Position numbers and translations under genes: made by a program
In this document: in pieces, positions 1 to 7,800 of the stretch
How positions within the stretch are numbered: the first letter of the stretch is position 1
How the letters are laid out: each line of letters opens with the position of its first letter
NCBI GenBank assembly: GCA_946647055.1
Contig: CAMPCT010000011.1
Span: 1 to 23,429 of the forward strand
Source: an uncultured Atopobium sp.
Lineage (GTDB): Bacteria; Actinomycetota; Coriobacteriia; Coriobacteriales; Atopobiaceae
DNA length: 23,429 nucleotides
Reading direction: 5' to 3'
Notes under the pieces: model-generated
Database searches by the model: none
Told to the model about the DNA's origin: nothing
The model's input: the letters and a program-made list of their open reading frames with translations, nothing else

Positions 1-195
1 CTCGCCCTTGGGGCCTTGGATGCCCTGCAATCCCTTCGGCCCTCGTTCGCCCGCGTCACCCTTCGGGCCTTGCGGTCCGGTCGCTCCGGTCTCGCCTTGG
101 ATGCCCTGCGGCCCGCGCTCCCCGGTGTCACCCTTGGGGCCGCGCTCGCCCTGTGGGCCTGTCTCGCCCTGCGGCCCCTGTGCGCCAGCCGCGCC
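1..195 (-). repeat. Collagen-like Gly-X-Y triplet repeat (9-bp periodicity)
   Basis: This stretch encodes the glycine-every-third-residue array of the left-edge fibre protein. On the plus strand it shows as a recurrent ccntgngg/cttgggg pattern. The array continues beyond the window, so its true length is unknown. Arrays of this kind vary in copy number through slippage or recombination. Confidence 0.85.
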
Positions 196-414
196 GTCTG
201 CCACGTCGAAGCTCTTGGCCGTGATGCCCAGCTCCGCGTCCTTGTAGGTGATGGTGACCACGTGGCCGCTTTCGGACTCAGCCACGTCCACCTGCGGGCT
301 GTAGGCGCTGCCCACGTATCCTGTCGCTCCGAAGGCTATCTGCTCGGGCTGCTCGGTCGCGTTGAGGGTGATGGCGCTCGGTCGCTCGCTGACGCTCAGG
401 CTAATCCGCTCCAT
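1..414 (-). CDS. Collagen-like phage tail/fibre protein, 3' end cut by window edge
   Basis: This gene runs off the left edge, so only its first 138 residues are visible. Residues 1-73 form a compact, probably beta-rich head domain. From Gly74 to the edge the sequence is an uninterrupted Gly-X-Y collagen repeat of about 22 triplets, with frequent GPQ, GPK and GER triplets. Such triplets form trimeric triple-helix stalks, and in phages they usually connect a tail-attached N-terminus to a distal receptor-binding or fibre domain, which would lie outside the window. The ATG overlaps the end of the preceding gene by 14 bases and has a GGTGAGG sequence a few bases upstream. Position after the tail hub, leucine-rich-repeat and esterase genes supports a host-recognition role. 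The exact partner is inferred. Confidence 0.85.
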   Translation of the reverse strand, partial: MERISLSVSERPSAITLNATEQPEQIAFGATGYVGSAYSPQVDVAESESGHVVTITYKDAELGITAKSFDVADGAAGAQGPQGETGPQGERGPKGDTGERGPQGIQGETGATGPQGPKGDAGERGPKGLQGIQGPKGE

Positions 415-733
415 AGGCCCTCACCGTCTCTAGCAGCTGCCGCCCGAACGTGGTCGTGGCTATCTCCGATGCGGTTCTGTGGCCGCTCTGGTCGATAACG
501 TTGACCTGCACCTCGACTTCCTCGCCCTCGCGGAATGCGCTTGTCTGCTCCTGCGTAAGCGTGACCGTGGCGCCTGCCGTTGTGCCGTCCACCGCGTAGC
601 CGTCCAGCTCGCTCAGCTTCACCGTCACGGTGCGCCGCCCCTGACGGAACGTCACGTACGCGTCGCAGCCCGTGAGGTCTGCGTCTGAGGTCACCCGCAC
701 GTCGTAGGACGGGGTTGTGTATCGCCTTGCCAT
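401..733 (-). CDS. Small beta-rich baseplate/tail accessory protein
   Basis: A 110-residue protein of mostly polar, alternating beta-strand character. It resembles the short minor structural proteins that follow tail-fibre genes in many Gram-positive siphophages, which have an immunoglobulin-like fold related to the N-terminal domain of BppU-type baseplate proteins. Typical features are a [10 protein letters not shown] strand pair near residue 28, a VTLTQEQT strand followed by a loop, and a terminal strand starting [15 protein letters not shown] sequence lies seven bases before the ATG. It sits between the SGNH esterase gene and the collagen-like fibre gene, and overlaps the latter. It probably contributes to the baseplate or to fibre attachment. 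I recognise the general family but cannot assign a specific function. Confidence 0.75.
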   Translation of the reverse strand: MARRYTTPSYDVRVTSDADLTGCDAYVTFRQGRRTVTVKLSELDGYAVDGTTAGATVTLTQEQTSAFREGEEVEVQVNVIDQSGHRTASEIATTTFGRQLLETVRAYGAD

Positions 734-736
734 AGC

Positions 737-2746
737 CTACTCCAAGCCCTCGTAGACGCTGAAATACTGCCAGTTGTTGACTATGCACTCCGATATGAGC
801 CTGTTGATTGCCTTCGCCATGCCCGCGTAGATTTGCGCCGTGGGGTGTCCCTCAAGCTGCTGCTCGGTATAGAACGGGCTGGTGAAGAACGGGTCATCCG
901 TAAGCCTTATGCACGGGACACCAAGGTACTCGGCTATGTCGGGCACCACGTCGTTGTACGCGTCGTACCTTGAGGTGCCGAACCTGCCAAGCGTGGTGAT
1001 TATTATGCGCGAGTTCGGCGCTGCCTCGTTAATCATCCCCACGATGCGGCCCAAGTTGCCCCAGAAGCTGTTCCCGTTCTGCGTGTAGTCGCTCAGGTTG
1101 ACGTCGGCGCTGCTGCCGATGTAGCCAGCGCCTCCTGTCTTGTCACCGTACTGCTTCGAGGTGTTGGAGTCGTTGATTCCGAACGAGATGATGTACAGGC
1201 CGCATTTCGTGGCATCTGCGGACAGGTCTTGCGCCAGCTTGTACGAGCCGTAGCTGTGCCAGTTGTCGGAGCTGTTGAACAGGAACTCGTAGCTGCCCCA
1301 TCCTGCTACGCTGTACCTCTTGATGCCAACGCCGCATTGGCGACCAAGATTCGCGGGCCACGACTGGCTGTACACTATCAGGTGCTTGCTCGGCGTGAGA
1401 TACAGCGCTCCCGTGCAGTACGAGTCGCCGATTACGCCGATTCTGGTGAACATCGAGCAGTCCGTGTACTCGGTGGGCAGAACCCTCGCGCTGCCGTCAA
1501 GCATGTCACCAGTGATGAACTTCTTGGTGGTCGCGTCGGTAGCAAGCTCATACGTCAGCGAGAGGTTAGACGGGTCGGCATTGCCGCCCACGGCCCAGAG
1601 TGTGAGCGTCGGCGCTGGCAACGAAGGCAGCTCAACAGTCCCTAGGTTGTATGATTGCTTGACATTCAGCGGATACCAGAACGTCACAGGATTCTGCGCA
1701 AGCCACGCGGATGCCTGTGCCGCGGTCGTGAATGACGGGTCCAAGGTAAGGAACACGTGGTAGTCGTTGGTCGTGTAGACGCCTGGTAGCGGGTGCGATG
1801 ACACTGAGGTGCCGTCACGCCTTGCGTGCGAGCAGTAGCTGTTGCGTTCGTCAATCGTTGCTGACGTTGCGTCTGGGATGGCATTGGCGCGCGTGAACCT
1901 CAGTCGGCAGGCGTTTCCGCCAGCATCCGATGTCTTTGTGAACACCTGTATAGGCGTGCTGCCATCGACCACATGCTCGCCGACGTTCACCTCTAGGACC
2001 ACCGAGTACAGCCCGTAGCCGTCCCTGCTTCCGCTTCCTACGTAGGACAGCGTGAGCGTGTCTGAGGTGCCATCTGGAAGCTTGCGCATCTCATGGCCCT
2101 CAAGCGCTATTGCCACGGGCCAGCCATCGCCGTCTGTCGACAGGGATGCACCAGCATGCAGGCTCAGTGCGCTGACGCTTGCCGGATATACCGGAGCCGT
2201 GGTGGACGGCGTGCCGCTCCTTGTCGAGTTGCCGCTGACAACCAGCTTAATTAGAGGCTGCTCTGCTGCGTCCTCCACACTTACGGTGGTGCCGTCCGCG
2301 TGGCCGTCGAAGTTGCCGAAGATTCCGTAGAACCTTGACTTGATGCCAACGTCTGCGAGCTTTGCGTCCGTTATAGCTTCGTTGGCTACGTTTGACGTGC
2401 CAACTGCCCCGATGCCGATCTTCTCGCCGACCACCGCCCCGTCCGCAAGCTTCCGCGTCGTGACCGTCCCATCGGCAGGCTCCGTTACCACATCGTCACC
2501 AAGCTTTGCCCGCGTAACGCTGCCGTCTGCGAGCTTGGCGGTGGTCACGGCGCCGTCCTGCACGTCCTGCGGTGGCATGGAGTCTGCCGTCACCACCCGC
2601 TTGGCGTCGCCCGCCGCCACGCACGCGTAGACCGCGCGCCCGTCCTGCGTGCCCGGGTCGCCCGAGGTGACGACCGCGAGCTCGCCCGGGAGCAGCGCCG
2701 CCGGGTCGAACCCGTCGTAGGCGCCGCGCCGAAGCTGAATTGCCAT
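737..2746 (-). CDS. Tail-associated SGNH/GDSL-type esterase with repeat stalk
   Basis: The protein has 669 residues. Residues 1-55 form an N-terminal cap (MAIQLRRGAYDGFDPAALLPGE) common to fibre proteins of gut Gram-positive phages. Residues about 58-136 carry DG-(S/A)VTxxKLxD repeats that form a trimeric stalk. Residues about 137-400 are a beta-rich middle region. Residues about 430-660 form an SGNH hydrolase domain with block I G440-D441-S442, a block II glycine in AGWGS (481-485), block III GIND (523-526), and the catalytic histidine at H634 in EGHPTA. The usual Asp three residues before that His is Leu631. The likely role is removal of acyl groups from host surface glycans during adsorption. 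The start is fixed by a perfect AGGAGG nine bases after the stop of the preceding gene; a much longer upstream reading frame is a shadow of that gene. GC is lower than in the head genes. Confidence 0.88.
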   Translation of the reverse strand: MAIQLRRGAYDGFDPAALLPGELAVVTSGDPGTQDGRAVYACVAAGDAKRVVTADSMPPQDVQDGAVTTAKLADGSVTRAKLGDDVVTEPADGTVTTRKLADGAVVGEKIGIGAVGTSNVANEAITDAKLADVGIKSRFYGIFGNFDGHADGTTVSVEDAAEQPLIKLVVSGNSTRSGTPSTTAPVYPASVSALSLHAGASLSTDGDGWPVAIALEGHEMRKLPDGTSDTLTLSYVGSGSRDGYGLYSVVLEVNVGEHVVDGSTPIQVFTKTSDAGGNACRLRFTRANAIPDATSATIDERNSYCSHARRDGTSVSSHPLPGVYTTNDYHVFLTLDPSFTTAAQASAWLAQNPVTFWYPLNVKQSYNLGTVELPSLPAPTLTLWAVGGNADPSNLSLTYELATDATTKKFITGDMLDGSARVLPTEYTDCSMFTRIGVIGDSYCTGALYLTPSKHLIVYSQSWPANLGRQCGVGIKRYSVAGWGSYEFLFNSSDNWHSYGSYKLAQDLSADATKCGLYIISFGINDSNTSKQYGDKTGGAGYIGSSADVNLSDYTQNGNSFWGNLGRIVGMINEAAPNSRIIITTLGRFGTSRYDAYNDVVPDIAEYLGVPCIRLTDDPFFTSPFYTEQQLEGHPTAQIYAGMAKAINRLISECIVNNWQYFSVYEGLE
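2339..2575 (-). repeat. Stalk repeats in esterase gene (VT-x-KL-x-DG units)
   Basis: These codons specify a run of degenerate units of about nine to eleven residues, each with the pattern DG-VTxxKL. Examples are AVTTAKLADG, SVTRAKLGDD, TVTTRKLADG and AITDAKLADV. Such repeats occur as trimeric beta-helical or fibrous stalks in phage fibres and place the enzymatic domain away from the tail tip. Confidence 0.7.
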
Positions 2747-2754
2747 GTTTCCTC

Positions 2755-4890
2755 CTAGATGAGGTCGAGCAGCCGGATTAGCTGCGTCTCGCTGAGCACG
2801 GTCGTGCCCACTGTCAGCTTGCCGCCTATCTCGAGCGAGCCGCGCACGATGGCGTCGCCCTGCGGGGACAGCGAGAAGAGCATGACGTCCGCCGCGATCG
2901 ACGGGAACGCCACGTAGGTCACGTCGCCGTCGTAGAACTCGACGCGGAGGTCGTAGTCGCCCCCGCCGACGCCGGCGAGCGTGACGACGGTGTTGCCCGC
3001 GTCGCCAGACAAGGTTAGCGTTCGTGTCGGGTTGGACGGGTACGCGGAGTCGCCGTCCGCCTTGAGGAACACGCGCAGGATGCGGGTGGCGCCGGTGACG
3101 TTCGTGCGCCACGTGCAGTCGATGGTGATGTCGTCGCCGTCGGACGTGGCCTGCCCGCCCTGCGTGCGGTAGGCGAACGCCGTGAGCATCTGCTCGCCGC
3201 CGATGCGCCATGTGCCCGCGACCTCGGACGCCTCGAGCTGCGCGAGGTCGTCGTCGGACGCCACGTACTTGCCGCTGGTGAGGTTCACGGCGGGGGCGAG
3301 CGCGAGGACGCTGTAGTAGAGGCCGCTGCGGGGCTCGTCGCGCGCCCGCGCGGCCGCGGTGGTGAACTTGGCGCCCAGCTTGACGGTCGTGAGGTTGTCG
3401 CAGCCGCGGAACATGGGCATGTAGTTGAGCGTGTCCTGCACGTCGGCCTGGGAGAAGTTGATAACCTTGGACGTGTCCGCGTTGCTGAGGTCCACGGACT
3501 CGAGCGCCGTGCAGCCGTGGAACATGCCGCCCATGTCCGTGACCTTGGACGTGTCCCACGAGGTCAGGTCGAGCGAGCGCAGCCTCGGCAGCCCGGTGAA
3601 CAGCCGGTTGGTGGTCGTGAGCGCGGTGGTCGTCCACCCGCTGACGTCCAGCGTGGCGAGCGCGTTGCAGCCGTAGAACGGCTCCACGAGCTGCGTGCAG
3701 GACGCGAGGTTCCAGCCGTGCAGGTCGAGCGTGGCGAGCTTGGAGCAGCCGTAGAAGGGCTTGGAGATGGTGGTGCAGCCCGACACGTCGAAGTGGGCTA
3801 TGTCGACCGACTCGAGCGACGGGCAGTCCTGGAACATCCCGTTCACCGACGTGAGCCGTCCCGTGGTCAGGCCCGTGAAGGTGACGCTGCGCAGCGAGGT
3901 GCAGCCGGAGAACATCAGTGACACGTCCGTGAGGCGCGAGAGCGTGCCCCAGCCGGAGAAGTCCCTCGTCTCCATCGCCTTGCAGTTTAAAAACATGCTT
4001 CTCATGGTCTGCACGTTCGAGATGCCCCAGCCCAGCGCGGTGGTCTTGAGGGACGTGCAGCCGGAGAACATGGCGGAGAGGTCAGTCACCGCGGTGTTGC
4101 GCGAGCCGGAGAGCGAGAGGTTCACGAGGGACGTGCAGCCCCAGAACATGCCATACGCGTCCGTCATTTTCGTCAACAGGCAGCCGGAAGCCGTCACGCT
4201 CTTGAGGGACTTGCAGCCAAAGAACATCCTTTCCACGCTTGTGACTGCCGAGAAGTCCGAGTTCGTGAGGTCAACGCTTGTCAGCTTGCTGCAGTTGGAG
4301 AAGAATCCGGCCAGAGAGGTGACCTTCGGCATCTTGCAGCCCGAGAGGTTCACGCTGGTGAGGTTGTGACTGGCAAAAAGCGTTTTCGTGGTAACCGAGC
4401 TGAGGTTCGCAAAGTTCACGTTCTTGAACGAGATTGTCTTTAGCGATGAGTCAATGAACGACCCACCGTTTATGAGGCCTATGATGTCCTTCGCGTTCTT
4501 TATCGACCATCCCTCAAGGGAGAGGGACTCTAGGTTTCTGTTGTTCCCGAAGCCATAGAGGAAGGTCTCGGTGACCGCGCTCGCGTCGACACCACCGGAC
4601 ACGCTCTTGAGGTTGCTGAGGTCTGAGAACCACGGACGGGTTCCACTGCCGTAGCTCAACGGGTAGAACGACTTGAACCCACTGTCGCCGCACTTCGGGT
4701 TGTTGACGAACCTGATGGCCGTGATGTCCGCGCCGTAGTTGCTGTCCGCCCTACGCCATGGTGGCGTCATTGTCTCCAAAGCCTGCTGCTGCGCCGCGGT
4801 GTACGCGTTGGACGCCCCGCTGACGCTCTTGCCCGATATCGTGAGCGTGCCGCCGCTCTTGCCCCAGTACACGGTGTAGTAGGTAGACAT
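2755..4890 (-). CDS. BspA/DUF285-type leucine-rich-repeat receptor-binding protein
   Basis: This 711-residue protein starts with an N-terminal segment of about 80 residues. Residues about 85-505 are leucine-rich repeats of 24-27 residues with the consensus VTSxxxMFxGCxSLxSVDLSxxDTSK. That consensus is the hallmark of DUF285/BspA-like surface proteins. About 12 units are visible. Residues about 560-670 are two beta-rich segments, and the C-terminus (GSLEIGGKLTVGTTVLSETQ) looks like the terminal cap found in tail fibres of Gram-positive phages. BspA-like proteins bind host-surface or extracellular-matrix ligands, so a receptor-binding role is inferred. The ATG follows the TAA of the tail hub gene with no gap. 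GC content falls in the N-terminal half, unlike neighbouring genes. No signal peptide or membrane anchor is seen, which supports virion rather than bacterial cell-surface location. Confidence 0.85.
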   Translation of the reverse strand: MSTYYTVYWGKSGGTLTISGKSVSGASNAYTAAQQQALETMTPPWRRADSNYGADITAIRFVNNPKCGDSGFKSFYPLSYGSGTRPWFSDLSNLKSVSGGVDASAVTETFLYGFGNNRNLESLSLEGWSIKNAKDIIGLINGGSFIDSSLKTISFKNVNFANLSSVTTKTLFASHNLTSVNLSGCKMPKVTSLAGFFSNCSKLTSVDLTNSDFSAVTSVERMFFGCKSLKSVTASGCLLTKMTDAYGMFWGCTSLVNLSLSGSRNTAVTDLSAMFSGCTSLKTTALGWGISNVQTMRSMFLNCKAMETRDFSGWGTLSRLTDVSLMFSGCTSLRSVTFTGLTTGRLTSVNGMFQDCPSLESVDIAHFDVSGCTTISKPFYGCSKLATLDLHGWNLASCTQLVEPFYGCNALATLDVSGWTTTALTTTNRLFTGLPRLRSLDLTSWDTSKVTDMGGMFHGCTALESVDLSNADTSKVINFSQADVQDTLNYMPMFRGCDNLTTVKLGAKFTTAAARARDEPRSGLYYSVLALAPAVNLTSGKYVASDDDLAQLEASEVAGTWRIGGEQMLTAFAYRTQGGQATSDGDDITIDCTWRTNVTGATRILRVFLKADGDSAYPSNPTRTLTLSGDAGNTVVTLAGVGGGDYDLRVEFYDGDVTYVAFPSIAADVMLFSLSPQGDAIVRGSLEIGGKLTVGTTVLSETQLIRLLDLI
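3375..4638 (-). repeat. DUF285/BspA leucine-rich repeat array (about 75-bp period)
   Basis: About 12 degenerate repeats of 24-27 codons are present. Each contains MF-x-GC followed by SL-x-SVDLS or a close variant. On the plus strand the recurring element is a gtgcagcc...gaacat block encoding the reverse of MFxGC. The repeats are diverged in sequence but even in spacing. Confidence 0.85.
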
Positions 4891-7800
4891 TTACGCCCTC
4901 TTTACAATCGTGAAGTACCCGTTGCCGCCCGTCCTGAGCGCGTACTCGCCGATGTAGAACGCGCCCTCGGCCTCCGCGTTCGCCACGCTGAGCCTGTCGC
5001 CCGACAGGTACGCACGCCGCGTCGCGCCCTCGTAGAAGCTGATGTCGCCCGCGGTCGTCTCCATGTGGTACGAGTCCTGCAGCCCCAGCCGCACGGTGTC
5101 GCCGAACGACGCCACCACCACGCCGTCGTTCATGAAGTCGATGCTTGTGGCGGTCATGCGCAGCAGGCGCCGCGTGACCTCGCCCACCATGTCCCCGATG
5201 AGGATGCTGCCCACCGCGGGATCCTGCCTGATGAAGCTCGTGGCCTTGGTGGCCGCGTCGTCCGCGCTCGCCTGAGCGGCGTCCGCCGCCTCCTGCGCCG
5301 CGTCCGCGGTGCCCTGCGCCGTGGCCACGCCCAGCCCCAGCGCGTTGAGCGCGTCCGCGAGCAGCGGCTCCGTGCACGTCACGGTGCCGTCGTCCCATGT
5401 GACGCGGCTGCGCGTCCAGATGTGGTAACCCTCCTGCCACTCGGGCTGCGCGGTCGTCCACTCCGGCTCGCTGCCGTCGGGGGTCAGCTCCTCCGTGGAG
5501 CCGTCCATCTCCGTGAGCAGGTACTCCGACGCGATGGACGACATTCCCGTGCCGTCCGCGCCCGCGTACGCCTTGGAGAGCGCCACGGTGGTGGTGCCGT
5601 CCGTGTACGTCGTCGTCACCCTCGTCCACAGCCACTGGCCCTTGGCGAGCGCCGGGGCCTCGCTCTGCCACGTCTCCGGCTCGTCCTCCTCGCTCGCGCT
5701 GGTGGCGTACTCGATGGTCGACGAGCCGATGCCCACGAGGTCCTCGGGGGCGAGCGACCAGCCCGTGGGGGCGGTGTCGGTGCGCTCCATCTTGAGGTTC
5801 GATATGGTCACGACCTCGCCGGGGCACGCGGGGTAGTCGGCCGTGCCGCGGGCGCGGAGCCTCATGCGCTGCCGCGCGAACGCGGCCTGTTCCGCGGTGA
5901 AGCGGAACGTGCACCAGTAGTGCCCGCTGCCGGGCGTGAGGTCGACGCCCCTGCGGCCCTGCGAGCCGCCGTAGCCGCCCGCGTCGACCACGCCGTTGAT
6001 GATGTTGCCCTCTATCTGGAGCCACGCCTCGCCGCCGGGGGTGCCGCCCTCGGGAACCTCAACCGACCAGTCGAAGCTCACGGCGAAGAGGCCGTCCGTG
6101 TTGCCCGCGGTGACCGTCTTGCCGTACTCCGACTCGTCGTAGTAGCCGGTGTAGGCGTTGGACGTCGCGCCCGCTATGGTCGCGGCCTTTGCCGCCGACG
6201 TGCCGAGCAGGAGGTTGCGCCCGTCGGGGCCGGCCTTTCCGTCCTCGCCGTCGGTGCCGTCCGCGATCGTGAGCACGGTTCCGTCGCTGAGCGTGACGGT
6301 GGTAACGCCGTCGACCTTGGTGGACGACTCCACGCTGACGCTCGTGCCATCGCGGCCCGACTGGCCCTGCGGTCCCCGAATCTGGCCCACGTCGGCCCAC
6401 GCCGTGCCGTCCCACACGTACAGGTCGCCCGCCACGATGTACGAGTCTCCCGTGCTGCCCGTGGGGTGCGCCGCCTCGAGCTCCGCGAGCGTGTCGTAGC
6501 TCCCCAGGATGGTCACGCTCGTGCCGTCGGTGCCGTCCGTGCCCGCGTAGCTCTTCGTGGTGGCGGTGGTGGACGTCCCGTCGGTGTACGTGGTCGTGGT
6601 GCGAATCCAGAGCCACTGGCCCTTCGTGACGGTCGGCGCCGTCTGCTGCCACGTGGTCGGCTCCGCGGTGGCACTCGCGCTCGTGCCGTACTCGGTGGAC
6701 GTGTAGGCGATGCCTACCAAGTCCTCGGGCGCCATCGTCCACGCGCTCGCCCTCGCACCGCGCTCGAGCTTCACGTTGCGCACCTCCACGGGGGCGCGAC
6801 TTGTGTACTCGCCGAACTGCACGCACAGCTGCGAGCCTGCCGCGAGCGCGGACGTCTTTCCGCTTGTGATGCCATCGGGTATCGAGAACGTCGTCGACAG
6901 CCTCTTCCAGTCGGACGTGAGCGCGTTCGTGGCTACGGCCTTGCGGCCATAGCGGTCGTAGGTGCTGCTGAACGTGCTGCCAATGCGGCCTGCAATCGAA
7001 TATCCAAGGTATACGAGAATGTCGTTGGCGGTGTAGTCGCTTGCGACCGGCGCGAGCCGCGCGTCGAAGCTGACGGTGTACGCGCCCTCGCCGTAGTCGG
7101 CATAGTCGAGGTAGTCCACCTTGAACTTGACGTATGACGCGCTCGTCGTAGGCGTGAGCCTGATGATGCCCGTCTCTGGAACCGTGGAGCGCGTACACGC
7201 GAGGTCGGACGCCGTGACGCTGCCCGTGCGGCGCAGCAGGTTGCGCCCCTCGCTGCCGTTGCCCGCCACCGAGTAGCTCGTCGTGCTTGTCCCGTCCGTG
7301 TAGCTGACCGTCGTGCGGGTCCACAGCCACTCGCCCGCCACCACCTCAGGGATGGTGGGGGAGAAGGCCGTCGCGGCCGGGGTCTCCGTGCCGCTGCCGG
7401 ACGCCGCGTACTCCACGGCCGTGGACGCGATGCCCACGGAGCTTCCGTCGCGACCCGATATGCAGGTGGCTGCGCCCCTCGTGATGCCCGTGGGACGCGT
7501 GACGCTCGTGCGCTGCCAGATGTACCAGCCCGCGCGCCAGACGGGCGCCACGGTGCCCCAGCCGGGGTCGTCGTCCGCCGGCGCCGTCGTGCTGCTCGTC
7601 GAGTCGCAGTACTCCACGTCGACGGCTATCACGTTGTCGTCCACCACGCCCAGCAGGTCGGCCACGGTGGTGGAGCCGCTGAGGGTGGACGCCCCCGACA
7701 GGTTAATCTGCCCGCGCAGCAGGTCGATGTACGTGCTCCCGTCCGCGCTCTTGAGCAGCACCTGCCCGGTGTCGAAGTCCGCGAGGAACAGCGGGTCGTC

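Noticed and set aside
2755..4638. Diversity-generating retroelement target in the leucine-rich-repeat gene
   Set aside because: No reverse transcriptase or template repeat is present in the window, and the C-terminus does not look like a C-type lectin variable region.
5065..7137. Long plus-strand reading frame (690 codons) opposite the tail hub gene
   Set aside because: It has Arg/Ala/Val-rich composition without domain motifs and no ribosome-binding site. Long antisense frames are expected opposite high-GC genes.
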